Positions 21,901 through 30,330 of a stretch of 64,000 nucleotides of DNA are shown in pieces (positions within the stretch are counted from its first letter, which is position 1; each line of letters begins with the position of its first letter). Source of the stretch: Clostridia bacterium (GTDB lineage Bacteria > Bacillota > Clostridia > Peptostreptococcales > Caminicellaceae); contig JAKSBP010000139.1 in NCBI GenBank assembly GCA_022361035.1, positions 1 to 64,000 on the forward strand, in the 5' to 3' direction. A model generated the notes under the pieces. The model saw nothing but the letters and a program-made list of their open reading frames with translations. It made no database searches and was not told the DNA's origin. A program made the translations under genes and the position numbers.

Positions 21901-24900
21901 GTGAAGGTTATAATTTCTTCTACAGTCTGAACTTGTAAGGAGTACATCTGCCTTACTATCCTTTAACATATATTCTATTCTTTCTCTTGGATATTCAGGG
22001 TCAATGGGCATATATGCACCTCCGGACTTCAAAATACCCATTATACCTATTATCATTTCAAAGGAAGGTTTAGCTATTATACCCACTACACTATTAGGTT
22101 TTACTCCTGCCTGCCTCAGACACCTCGCTATTTTATTTGCTTTTTCATTGAGTTCACGGTAACTGATACTTTCAGAGGCACAAATAACAGCAATATTTTC
22201 AGGTGTTTTCTCTACCTGCTGCTCAAACAGCTCATGTATAATTCTACTTCCATAATACTCATTACTTGTATCATTAAAACAATTCAATATCATATTTTTT
22301 TCTTTACCAGTCAATAAATCGATATCTGATATTTTTATTTCAAGATTTTGTAGGATTGTCTCAACTATCCTTTTGTAGTGCTGTGTTATTCTAAGGACAG
22401 TCTCCTTTCTAAATAGCTTTGTACAGTAATCAACACATAATGTCATTTCCTTTCCGGTATCCATAACTTCAATCATTAAGTCAAACTTGGATTTTGTTGT
22501 TTTTAGTTTATATTGCATTATGCTGTAATCATCATATGCTGCACTATTTATATCAATATGCTGCACAGAAAACATAGTATCAAAAATGGGATTTCTGCTT
22601 ATGTCTCTCTTTATATTTAACTTGTCCACCAACAGTTCAAAGGGATAATGTTGACTTTCATAGGCATCAAGTGCATTTTTCTTTACCTCCTCCAATAGTT
22701 CCCTAAATGTCATATTGTATCTAGGATAGTTTCTCATGGCAAGTGTATTGACAAATACTCCTACAATATCCTCCAAATCAGGATAATATCTTCCTGCTAT
22801 AGGTGTACCTACCACAATATCCTCTTGGCCCGTGTATTTTAGGAGGAGTACATTATATGCTGCTAACATGAGTATATAGCTCGTCGTATTTTCATCATTG
22901 CATACGCTTTTTATCTTTTGAGATAACTCTGCTCCCAGCTTAAGCTCTATACTATCACCATCAAAACTTTGCAGTAAAGGTCTTGGATAATCCGTTGGCA
23001 AATTAAGTGCTGGTATATTCCTATTAAAAACATTAAGCCAGTATTCTTCCTGTCTGCTAATTGATTTGTTATAGCAGGGATTATTCTGCCATACAGCATA
23101 ATCCTTATATTGAATCTTAAGCTGTGGTAATTCTTTATTTAGTATCATTCTCATGAGTTCATCTATAAGTATTGTCATTGATACACCATCACATATGATA
23201 TGGTGAGCATCATAAAATAAAATATGCTTATACTCTTCTACTTTAATAAGGGCAACTCTAAATAATGGGGCCTTTGCTATATTAAAGGGTGTTATTAATT
23301 TGCTTATAATATTATTTACTTCCTCACTACCCCTACATGACATATCAATATATTTTACATTAATATCAACTTCCCTATGTATGTACTGCACTATTTCATT
23401 TTCTAAAACTGCAAATGATGTTCTCATTATTTCATGCCTATGTATAAGTTTCTTCAGTGTAATATTAACATCTTCTATATTAACCTTTCCCTCTATCATC
23501 ACAGCTACAGGTATGTTATAATTAGTAGAATTTTCTTCAAGCTTATCCAAGAGATACATTCTCCTTTGAGCTGCTGATACAGGATAGTATTCTCTCTTGG
23601 TTGCTGTAGATATCATAGAATATGGGTTTATTTCTCTACTATCTATTGCTTTACAAAGCATTTTGACAGTTGGATATAAAAATATTTCCTTCAATAGGAC
23701 ATCTATACCCATTACTGCTTTTATTTTTGCTGTGAGGAATGTAGCTTTTAATGAATGGCCCCCTAACGCAAAAAAATTATCATTTATACCTATCTTTTCT
23801 ATCCCAAGCACCTGACTAAATATCTCAGCTAATGCTTGTTCTTTTAAACTTTTCGGTGCTTGATAGGATGTCTCTATTGCTATTTCATTTCCTATGTGAT
23901 GTAGTAGTTTGGTATCAATTTTTCCACTAGTATTTAACGGCATCTTATCAAGTCTCTTAAAATAAGAAGGTATCATATAGTTAGTTAAATATTTTGATAG
24001 ATAATTCCTAAGCTCTAATAAGTTATTATTTTTATCCGACACTATATATCCACTAAGGTATTTTATCCCTTGACTATCTTCCTTGCATAATACTTTAGCT
24101 TCTTTTATATCTTTATGCTCTATGAGCCTACTCTCAATTTCTCCTATTTCTACCCTAAAGCCTCTTATCTTTACTTGATAATCTACTCTTCCATGAAATT
24201 CTATATTTCCATCTTTAAGCCAACGTGCTAAATCTCCTGTTTTATACATCCTACCTTCTTCCACGAAAGGGTCTTTCACAAACTTTCCCCGTTCCAGCTC
24301 ATCATTATTTAAATAACCAAGAGCCACTCCCTCTCCTGCAATACATAACTCACCAATTACTCCTACAGGTAGTAAATTATTATATTTGTCTACTATGTAT
24401 ATTCTCGTATTTTGTAAAGGTTTACCAATTGGTATACTTCTATGCTTGTTAAAACCATTTAAACAAAATCCTGTTGCATAGATTGTAGCTTCAGTAGGAC
24501 CATACAGATTATCAAAACGGATGTTTTTTAGCTTATTAAGAAGATTTTTAACTACATCTTGGGAAATAGGCTCTCCTGCCGTAAATACATACTTAATACT
24601 TTCAAGGCGTTTTATATCTTCTTCCCTCAATGCATTTGTAAAAATATTTAGCATAGAAGGTACAAAGTTAATATGGGTAATATTATATTTATATATAGCC
24701 TCTATAATATCTGTAGGGTTTTGATTACCAGCCTTCTTTAGTATTGCAAGCTTTCCACTTCCAAAAAACCATCCAAACAGTTCAGTTACTGATACATCAA
24801 AGGTATAGGCAGTTTTTAAAAGATATGTATCCTCTTCAGTTACTGGATATTGGCCCTCAAGGTGGGTAAGTGTATTAATCACACTCCTGTGGCTTACCAA

Positions 24901-27900
24901 TACACCCTTAGGCTTTCCTGTAGAACCTGAAGTATATATTATATATGCTGGGGCTTTAGAGTCAATATAAGTGTCTATTTTTATATCTTTATCTAAATAT
25001 TCTTCCTTATCTCCTATATTTATAATGCTTCCATTAAATAAAATTCTATCTGCCAAATGAGATTGTACTAGCAAAATCTCTACACCGCTATCTTCTAGCA
25101 TATAGCTTATCCTTTCATCAGGATAATCAGGGTCGATAGGTAAGTATGCCTTTCCAGTCTTTAATACAGCTAGAATACCTATAATCATTTCGGCGGAAGG
25201 TTCACACATTATTGCAATTATCCTACCTTGACCCCTATTAGCTTTCTTTAGAGTTTTTGCAAGCTTGTTCGCTTTTTCATCTATCTGACTGTATGTAAAT
25301 ACTTTGTCCTCGAATATAACAGCTGTTTTTCCAGGAGCCTCCCTTACTCTTTCTTCAAAGATTCCATGTATTGTACTATTTTTAGGATACTCTTCTTTTG
25401 TATTATTAAAATCATACAGCAGTAAATGCCTTTCGTTTTCTGTTAATATATTTATATCAGCTAAAGCTACTTCAGGCTCTTTCGTTACATTATCTAGTAT
25501 GTTAACAAAGTGCTCTTTAATTTTTTGTATGGTTTCAGGCTTAAAGAGAGCTAAACAATACTGTATGTTAAATTCTATAATGCCTTTAAGCTTATTTTCA
25601 GTTGCCATAAGAGTAATGTCAAATTTGGAAATATTATTTTCTAATTCATAGCTTTCAAATTTTAAATTATTTACTAGTATAGGCTCAGCCTCTACTTCTT
25701 CCATTACAAGCATAACATCGAACAATTGATTTCTACTTAAATCCCTTGGAAGTTTCAATTTTTCAACAATCATTTCAAGGGGATAATCTTGATTTTCATA
25801 GGCTTGAATCACATTTTCCTTAACTTCATCTAAAAACTTTACAAATGTCTTACTACCCTCTGGGCAGTTTCTTAGGGCGAGAGTATTGGCAAACATACCT
25901 AATAGATTGTGTAAATCTGAATGGGTTCTGGCAGCTATTGGAGTACCAACCACAATATCATCCATTCCAGAATACTTAGACAGCAATACATTAAATGCCG
26001 CAAGTAATACCATATATAACGTTGAACCTGTTTTCCTCGCCAAATCTGTAATTTTGTCGGCTAATTCTTTACTAATACAGAAGCTTATACATTCTCCATC
26101 AAAGCTTTGTATTACTGGACGAGGAAAGTCATAGGGCAAATCCAACACTGGTATTTCACCACTAAATATGTTCAACCAGTACCTTTCTCGCTTCTCTAAT
26201 GCATTTTCTTTTAATAGTTTGTTTTGCCATATAGAATAGTCTTTATATTGTATATTAAGCTTGGGGAGCTTTATTCCCAGCATAATAGATTGTAGTTCCT
26301 TAATAAGGATACCCACCGACATTCCATCTGATATGATATGGTGAATATCAATTAGTAGTAAATGCCTTTTCTTAGTAATTTCAATCAAACCTAGGCGGAA
26401 CAAAGGAGCTGTACTTAAATCAAAAGGCTGCAAGAAGTCTTTTGATATTTCTTTTAAATTTTCATCTGAAGCCCTTAAATATTCTATATTTACATCAATA
26501 TTTGTACTAATATATTGAACAGGTTCTCCCTTAACAAGTTTAAAGGCTGTACGCAAAATCTCATGTCTTTCAACTATAATTTTAAAAGCCCTAGCTATCA
26601 TGTCAACATCTAAATTGCCTTCTATTACCATCCCTCCAGCCATATTATAGGCTAATGAAGATTTATCTAACTGGTTAAGCACGAACATTCTTTTTTGTGC
26701 TGAAGATACAGGATAATATTCTCTTTTTAATTCAGGTATAATAGGAAAATAAATATTTTTTAGAGTTTTTTCTATTTGCTCTGAGAGTTCTCTTATTGTA
26801 GGGTATTTAAATAAATCTCCTATGTTAATCTCAATATCAAACTCTTTATGAATTCTTGATACTAGCATCATTGCCTTTAATGAATGCCCTCCATCTTCAA
26901 AGAAGTTGTCATTTACACTAGTATTTTCTATTTCAAGTACCTTTTCCCAAATTACAGCCAATCTCTTTTCCGTATCGCTTATGGGTGGTATGTAATCCTT
27001 CTCTTTAGCTGTTACATTATTTAATTGCAGTAAATAGTTCCTATTTATTTTTCCATTGGAAGTCAGAGGAATTTTATCAATAAATATATATTGTGTGGGA
27101 ATCATGTAATGAGGTAGGTAAATCGATAGGTATTCTCTAAGGGTTTTTATAGTGACCCATATCTCAGAGACTATATAGGCACATAGATATCCATTTCCAT
27201 AGGAGTCCTTTTTATCTAAGACCACAGCTTTTTTTACAAGATTATGTTCTTCTAGGATTGACTCAATTTCTCCAAGTTCTATCCTATAACCCCTTATTTT
27301 TACTTGATAATCTACTCTTCCTATAAATTCAATATTTCCATCGGGCAGCCATTTGGCAAGGTCTCCAGTTTTATACATTCTCTCCCCTTGATTGAAAGGG
27401 TCAGGTATAAACTTTTCTTGGCTTAATTCTGCTTTGTTAAGATATCCCCTAGCTACCCCACTACCTGATATATACAGTTCTCCTATTGCACCAATACATA
27501 GGGGATTGTTATATTTATCAATTATATAAACTCTTGTATTAGCCATAGGTTTACCAATAGATACATTTATCCCTGCTACTTGCCTTGAATGGTACGGATA
27601 TAGTGTTGCACATATTGTTGTTTCCGTAGGGCCGTATCCATTTATTATAATCATTGAATCATTTAGTTTTAGATAATTTTCAAGTATAAAGTCCTTAATA
27701 GGCTCTACGCCCACTAAAAGCTTATTCAAACTGGTAGGCTTATCCATATCTTTTAATACATTGTACACTTCTCCTAGAAGTGATGGGGGTATATAAGCAA
27801 AAGTAATCGATTTCTCTATTATGATTTGTGCAAGTTGATTTGCATCAAAAATCCTATCTTTTTCTGCTACTACTAACTGTGCTCCAAAAACTAAGGGCAA

Positions 27901-29916
27901 AAAAATTTCACAAACACTAACGTCGAAACATATATTTGTTGAAAACAGACAATTATCTTTGATTCCTAACTGCTGCTTATAACTTTTATAGATAGAATAG
28001 ATAAAGTTGATTAGTGACTTGTGCTCTATCATGACACCCTTTGGTTTTCCAGTAGAACCAGAAGTATAAATCACATATACCATATCATCCACTGAGTTGA
28101 TGCTTTCTAAATTTGAATCATCGCCAGTGAATATATTATCATCTATAGACAATGTAATACCTTTATATTTATAATCTTTTAAAGTATTGCTTCCAATTAA
28201 AAGTATCTCAGCTTTACTATCCTCCAACATATACTGTATTCTTTCATCTGGGTAATCGGGATCAATAGGTAAATAAGCTCCCCCAGCCTTCAATACAGAC
28301 ATAATTCCGATTATCAATTCCAAGGATGGTTCAATCATTAAACCGACTATAGTATTCCTTCCTACTCCTTTTTCCCTCAATATTCTTGCTAATTGGTTGG
28401 ACTTTGAGTTAAGTTCACCGTATGTCAACATTTTACCCTTATATGTTACTGAAATATTTCTTGGAGTTTTAGCTGCTTGTTTTTCAAAGAGACTACATAT
28501 GGTAGATTTTTCATGATAGCTTGCTTTTGTATTGTTAAAGCTATATATTATATTATTTTTTTCTTCTTTCGTTAACATATTTATTTCTGATAACGGTCTG
28601 TCAGTTCTATCTATTATTTGAGAAATTATATTAACAAAATGTTCAGCTATTCTTGTTATAGTTTCAGGATTAAATTTACAGCTATTGTAAATATATTTCA
28701 CTTCTAAACCATCAGAGGTATCTATACCCAATGCTAAATCATAATTTGTCGACTCTGAAACAAGATATGAATTGACTTTCAATATATTACTTTTTTCATT
28801 TAAAGCCTTATCTAGTGGGTAATTTTCTATCACTACAATTGAATCAAAAAACGCACTGTTAGAATCTTCCGATACTACATATGATTTAATATCTGTCAAA
28901 GATGGGTAGGGGTGTTGATTTATTAAGGATAGAGTGCTATTTATTTCCTCTAATAGCTCCCAGCAAGTTTTTGAAGAGTCTGACTTTATTCTAATAGGCA
29001 GGGTATTAATAAATAATCCCACCATATTATCTATATCGTCTATTCCAATAGTTCTTCCAGAAACAGTGGCTCCAAAGGCAATATCTTCTGTATAACTATA
29101 TTTCTGAAGTAGTAAACCCCATGCACAGTATAATAATAGAGCAAGTGTTATTTTTTTTGTCTTTACGAATTCCTTAATCTGTGCAGTAATATCTTCAGGC
29201 AATTTATATTTGAAACTATCTGCTTTAAAATTTTTTCCTTTATAATCTAACGGTAAAAGAGATTTGAGTTCCAATCCTTTCAAATATGTTTGCCAGAATT
29301 TTTTTTCTTCACTCTTATCCCTTCTTTTACACCGTACTATGTAATTTTTAAACTTATTCTTTTTGATTAACTCTAAGGGTTGGTTATTATATAACTTTTC
29401 ATATGAATTAAAAAATTCCTTCAGTATTATTCCAGTACTCCACCCATCAAATAGTATATGATGGTTTGAAATAATAATTTCAAATTCCATATCTGAAAGC
29501 TTACATAAGGTAATCCTAAAAGTCTCAATTGCTATATCGAACCCTTCTTCTTTATCCAGTTTTTTGATTTCCTGAACTTTGATATTTTTATCATATCCTT
29601 CAATACGTGAAAAATCATAATACCTTGATTTAAATTCTCGATTTTTTAAAACAATTTGTACTGGCTTCTCAAGTCTTTGCCACCTAAAAATAGTTCTAAG
29701 CATTTCATTTGTCTGAATAACAAACTCCCACGCTTTTTCAAATAGCCCTATATCAATATTTGAAGATATCCTTAAACCAATCTGCTCAAAATATATATCA
29801 CTGCTATTATTTTTTAGGTAATGGTATAACATACCCTCCTGCATTGGTGTTAGGGGCAATATGTCTTCAATATCTCTTTTATCCAGTTTTTTCTCCTCCA
29901 ACCTAAAGCACCTCAC
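15982..29916 (-). CDS. NRPS, modules 1-4 plus a C-terminal C domain
   Basis: 4644 residues, C-A-T-C-A-T-C-A-T-C-A-T-C. Approximate motif positions: HHxxxDG 150, 1192, 2238, 3273, 4325; A-domain TSGSTG 614, 1660, 2705, 3745; carrier GG(H/N)S 1009, 2053, 3088, 4142. All five C domains keep HHxxxDG, and no E, MT or Cy domain is seen. Hand-read pocket residues: A1 D-V-C-Y-L-G-G-I-C-K; A2 D-V-T-N-F-A-L-I-Y-K; A3 D-T-E-S-I-G-T-V-C-K, eight of ten shared with the bacitracin Lys code; A4 D-I-W-E-L-T-A-D-D-K. The first module begins with a C domain, so the chain may start with an acyl group. The last C domain must accept the next residue from the second NRPS. The protein ends L-E-E-E-S-M-F-G-F. Start is uncertain: GTG 29916 has no good ribosome binding site, TTG 29901 follows AGGTG, and CTG 29886 follows GGAGGAG. 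Confidence 0.93.
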   Translation of the reverse strand: MRCFRLEEKKLDKRDIEDILPLTPMQEGMLYHYLKNNSSDIYFEQIGLRISSNIDIGLFEKAWEFVIQTNEMLRTIFRWQRLEKPVQIVLKNREFKSRYYDFSRIEGYDKNIKVQEIKKLDKEEGFDIAIETFRITLCKLSDMEFEIIISNHHILFDGWSTGIILKEFFNSYEKLYNNQPLELIKKNKFKNYIVRCKRRDKSEEKKFWQTYLKGLELKSLLPLDYKGKNFKADSFKYKLPEDITAQIKEFVKTKKITLALLLYCAWGLLLQKYSYTEDIAFGATVSGRTIGIDDIDNMVGLFINTLPIRIKSDSSKTCWELLEEINSTLSLINQHPYPSLTDIKSYVVSEDSNSAFFDSIVVIENYPLDKALNEKSNILKVNSYLVSESTNYDLALGIDTSDGLEVKYIYNSCKFNPETITRIAEHFVNIISQIIDRTDRPLSEINMLTKEEKNNIIYSFNNTKASYHEKSTICSLFEKQAAKTPRNISVTYKGKMLTYGELNSKSNQLARILREKGVGRNTIVGLMIEPSLELIIGIMSVLKAGGAYLPIDPDYPDERIQYMLEDSKAEILLIGSNTLKDYKYKGITLSIDDNIFTGDDSNLESINSVDDMVYVIYTSGSTGKPKGVMIEHKSLINFIYSIYKSYKQQLGIKDNCLFSTNICFDVSVCEIFLPLVFGAQLVVAEKDRIFDANQLAQIIIEKSITFAYIPPSLLGEVYNVLKDMDKPTSLNKLLVGVEPIKDFILENYLKLNDSMIIINGYGPTETTICATLYPYHSRQVAGINVSIGKPMANTRVYIIDKYNNPLCIGAIGELYISGSGVARGYLNKAELSQEKFIPDPFNQGERMYKTGDLAKWLPDGNIEFIGRVDYQVKIRGYRIELGEIESILEEHNLVKKAVVLDKKDSYGNGYLCAYIVSEIWVTIKTLREYLSIYLPHYMIPTQYIFIDKIPLTSNGKINRNYLLQLNNVTAKEKDYIPPISDTEKRLAVIWEKVLEIENTSVNDNFFEDGGHSLKAMMLVSRIHKEFDIEINIGDLFKYPTIRELSEQIEKTLKNIYFPIIPELKREYYPVSSAQKRMFVLNQLDKSSLAYNMAGGMVIEGNLDVDMIARAFKIIVERHEILRTAFKLVKGEPVQYISTNIDVNIEYLRASDENLKEISKDFLQPFDLSTAPLFRLGLIEITKKRHLLLIDIHHIISDGMSVGILIKELQSIMLGIKLPKLNIQYKDYSIWQNKLLKENALEKRERYWLNIFSGEIPVLDLPYDFPRPVIQSFDGECISFCISKELADKITDLARKTGSTLYMVLLAAFNVLLSKYSGMDDIVVGTPIAARTHSDLHNLLGMFANTLALRNCPEGSKTFVKFLDEVKENVIQAYENQDYPLEMIVEKLKLPRDLSRNQLFDVMLVMEEVEAEPILVNNLKFESYELENNISKFDITLMATENKLKGIIEFNIQYCLALFKPETIQKIKEHFVNILDNVTKEPEVALADINILTENERHLLLYDFNNTKEEYPKNSTIHGIFEERVREAPGKTAVIFEDKVFTYSQIDEKANKLAKTLKKANRGQGRIIAIMCEPSAEMIIGILAVLKTGKAYLPIDPDYPDERISYMLEDSGVEILLVQSHLADRILFNGSIINIGDKEEYLDKDIKIDTYIDSKAPAYIIYTSGSTGKPKGVLVSHRSVINTLTHLEGQYPVTEEDTYLLKTAYTFDVSVTELFGWFFGSGKLAILKKAGNQNPTDIIEAIYKYNITHINFVPSMLNIFTNALREEDIKRLESIKYVFTAGEPISQDVVKNLLNKLKNIRFDNLYGPTEATIYATGFCLNGFNKHRSIPIGKPLQNTRIYIVDKYNNLLPVGVIGELCIAGEGVALGYLNNDELERGKFVKDPFVEEGRMYKTGDLARWLKDGNIEFHGRVDYQVKIRGFRVEIGEIESRLIEHKDIKEAKVLCKEDSQGIKYLSGYIVSDKNNNLLELRNYLSKYLTNYMIPSYFKRLDKMPLNTSGKIDTKLLHHIGNEIAIETSYQAPKSLKEQALAEIFSQVLGIEKIGINDNFFALGGHSLKATFLTAKIKAVMGIDVLLKEIFLYPTVKMLCKAIDSREINPYSMISTATKREYYPVSAAQRRMYLLDKLEENSTNYNIPVAVMIEGKVNIEDVNITLKKLIHRHEIMRTSFAVLENEIVQYIHREVDINVKYIDMSCRGSEEVNNIISKLITPFNIAKAPLFRVALIKVEEYKHILFYDAHHIICDGVSMTILIDELMRMILNKELPQLKIQYKDYAVWQNNPCYNKSISRQEEYWLNVFNRNIPALNLPTDYPRPLLQSFDGDSIELKLGAELSQKIKSVCNDENTTSYILMLAAYNVLLLKYTGQEDIVVGTPIAGRYYPDLEDIVGVFVNTLAMRNYPRYNMTFRELLEEVKKNALDAYESQHYPFELLVDKLNIKRDISRNPIFDTMFSVQHIDINSAAYDDYSIMQYKLKTTKSKFDLMIEVMDTGKEMTLCVDYCTKLFRKETVLRITQHYKRIVETILQNLEIKISDIDLLTGKEKNMILNCFNDTSNEYYGSRIIHELFEQQVEKTPENIAVICASESISYRELNEKANKIARCLRQAGVKPNSVVGIIAKPSFEMIIGIMGILKSGGAYMPIDPEYPRERIEYMLKDSKADVLLTSSDCRRNYNLHSTLIAVEDGISMEMECTNLPRVNRESDLAYIIYTSGSTGKPKGVMIEHKNVTSYVAAFKYEFNITEKDTVLQQSTFCFDTFIEEVFPVITTGGKLVVVTKYEALDVQRLRDIINKENISLVSCTPLFINELNKYIDTDTIHTYISGGDVLKSEYITNIIKKAKVYNTYGPTEGTVCATYYCCIGNERYNIPIGKPILNYRVYILDAKRMLVPIGVPGELWIAGAGVARGYLGRPELTEEKFISDPYVKGDRMYNTGDIAKWLPDGNIEFIGRLDDQIKIRGYRIELGEIEDILLKHEKIKEAVVVGEEDGKRGKVLFAYFTSDEKINCEKFKNYLSQELPQYMIPNSFLQLDKIPLDSNGKINRNQLPKPEKNLISETDYAEPKTVIEKGLVKIWEDLLEVKDVGIDHNFFELGGHSLKAMSLVARIHKEMNVAIPLRDIFRFQTVRTLSRCIEAGKSEGHKPIQPVRKDYYPMSSSQKRMFILWTLEDESITYNISGAFIIKGKLQIEQLEEAFKVLIQRHDILRTHFGIVDGEPIQYIKDAIDFSLDYEVLNNCGDIEYKEIEKMLNGFVRPFNLEKTPLLKAKLVKLLDDKHILMLDIHHIIADGISVQLLIKEITDILQNKDLSKPLIHYKDYSVWQNKMLHADIMKKKEKYWLEVFKGDIPVLNMPTDFTRPRVQSYKGDNVSIKLDSVMTRRIQIVTRENEATLHMVLLSAFNILLSKYSGQEDIIVGLPIAGRQHADLHNMIGMFVNTIAVRNYPIGNKTYKEFLNEIKENAIIAYENGDYQFEELVEKLKIPRDLGRNPLFDVMFEVQNIEEQEKSISTGGLTFIPCQLEDKTAKFDITLKAVVNHEDIDVMLQYNTELYTKKRMVKMLEHFANILERIVDNTEISLSQIDMLTDMEKHKILSQFNDTGSQSTGFSTYHRLFEEQTERTPDNIAVEFGNRSLSYRELNEKANQIGAFLINIGAGNEEPVAVLMERSDLFVQCVIGIWKAGGFYIPIEPSYPVERIKTILDNSKARFVLTSSEYVSSKLEKSYKGDLIKLDTLSNKINSMDRANLNVNVNEKNLAYVIYTSGSTGTPKGAMIEHAGMINHMYAMINQLELDKNSVIVQNASHCFDISVWQFFNALILGAKTVIYDKDLILDPQRFIKQIIKDGATVLEVVPSFITVVMDYLEINFKKLEDLKYLLVTGETVKPAVIKRWLKLYPGIKTVNAYGPAEASDDVTLYIIDQPPKGDSISIGKPIQNLKIYIVDQYMNLCPEGVCGEICVGGVGVGRGYLNDEERTRSSFMPDPFSNIKGARLYKTGDLGTWLSDGNIEFSGRRDYQVKIGGYRIELSEIEARLINYPGMKEVAVIDRMSKNQVRYLCAYMVSDMDIDISSVKGYLTEKLPYYMIPSYFIQLEKMPINANGKIDRKSLLSLEIKTRTDKPAIWCDETEKRLSLIWARVLGIDNKLIDSSTNFFEIGGNSLKAISLISNVYKEFNVKIPFVELFKEATIATISQHIKKSVTTEYRSIVPAEQKEFYELSSAQKRLYVIQQRYPNSISYNVPTLIILEGDINIERLENTFKQLIDRHESLRTSFEIFEDEPKQRIWKEVDFKLEYYEAGEGDERKIVENFIAPFDLRNTPLIRAGLIKRCKSQYVLMVDVHHIVFDGFSSDILVRDFTRLYMGEQLPNLRIQYKDFSEWQNRLLQSEEIKSQEEYWLSKFKGGVSSLNLSTNPRYIEHESPLGETIYFKIDRDLTMRLKQYTLTTQTTLYIVLLSAYSILMSKYSGQKDIVVGSPIAGRTHPDLEDMLGMFVNMLAMRNQPDENKEFSKYLKEVKSDVLLSFENSDYQFEELVHKLNLERVSGKNPLFNVVFALQNMDKRDLGELKIPGLKVMPYEYRDNVAKFDLLLNGIESDDFIEMSINYDSSLFKRDVVEMMAKNYIEILRQILSNDDVKIRDIIISHNLLMTKSNVDLEEESMFGF

Positions 29917-30045
29917 TTTGCAAAGAAACTTGTTGTTCTTTACTAATTTAACCCATTGTAATATTTCCTGTAGCCGGGAGTTTTGATATTTCCTTTTCTT
30001 TCATGTAATAAATTATTCTATTTAACTTTTCTTTCATTTTTATAT

Positions 30046-30083
30046 ATAAATTACATATTATTCAAAATAATATGACAATTTAT
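30046..30083 (-). promoter_or_regulatory. Palindrome at the NRPS transcription start (operator or 5' hairpin)
   Basis: Near-perfect 38-nt dyad: ATAAATT and CATATTATT on one side, AATAATATG and AATTTAT on the other, 3-nt loop. It directly abuts the -10 box and so covers the predicted start of transcription. It may be a repressor or activator operator, or a stabilising hairpin at the mRNA 5' end. Confidence 0.5.
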
Positions 30084-30112
30084 ATTATAAACCTCACTAG
30101 ACTAAATGTCAA
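30084..30112 (-). promoter_or_regulatory. Sigma-A promoter of the NRPS operon
   Basis: On the minus strand, TTGACA (30112-30107) and TATAAT (30089-30084) are both perfect consensus boxes, 17 nt apart. The predicted start of transcription is near 30077, leaving a 5' leader of about 160 nt. No comparable promoter was noticed between the genes down to 114, so one long transcript is likely. Confidence 0.85.
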
Positions 30113-30271
30113 TAGTTTACTTGTTTTCCATTTATTCTACAAGATACAACAAATTACAACATAAAATAAACTACATAATTCATCTCTTGTATTAGGGTTA
30201 TATAATGTTTAAAGAAACTATAGGTACTAATATCAAAGGCTACATTTCTTAAAAGATTTTAATCCAATATA

Positions 30272-30308
30272 AAAAAATGTTTAGTGCCGCTAACACTAAA
30301 CATTTTTT
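30272..30308. terminator. Bidirectional-looking terminator after the Cys-rich gene
   Basis: Perfect 15-bp stem (AAAAAATGTTTAGTG/CACTAAACATTTTTT) with a 7-nt loop. The A and T runs at the stem base give a U tract on either strand. It lies 22 nt beyond the stop of the Cys-rich gene and separates it from the NRPS promoter. Confidence 0.8.
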
Positions 30309-30330
30309 ATTATTAAGTGCTTTTATTCCC

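Noticed and set aside
5083-29916. Epimerase, N-methyltransferase or heterocyclisation domains in the NRPS proteins
   Set aside because: All regions between carrier and next C domain are too short for an E domain, no Cy motif (DxxxxD) replaces HHxxxDG, and the only insertion in an A domain looks like GNAT, with no SAM-binding GxGxG.
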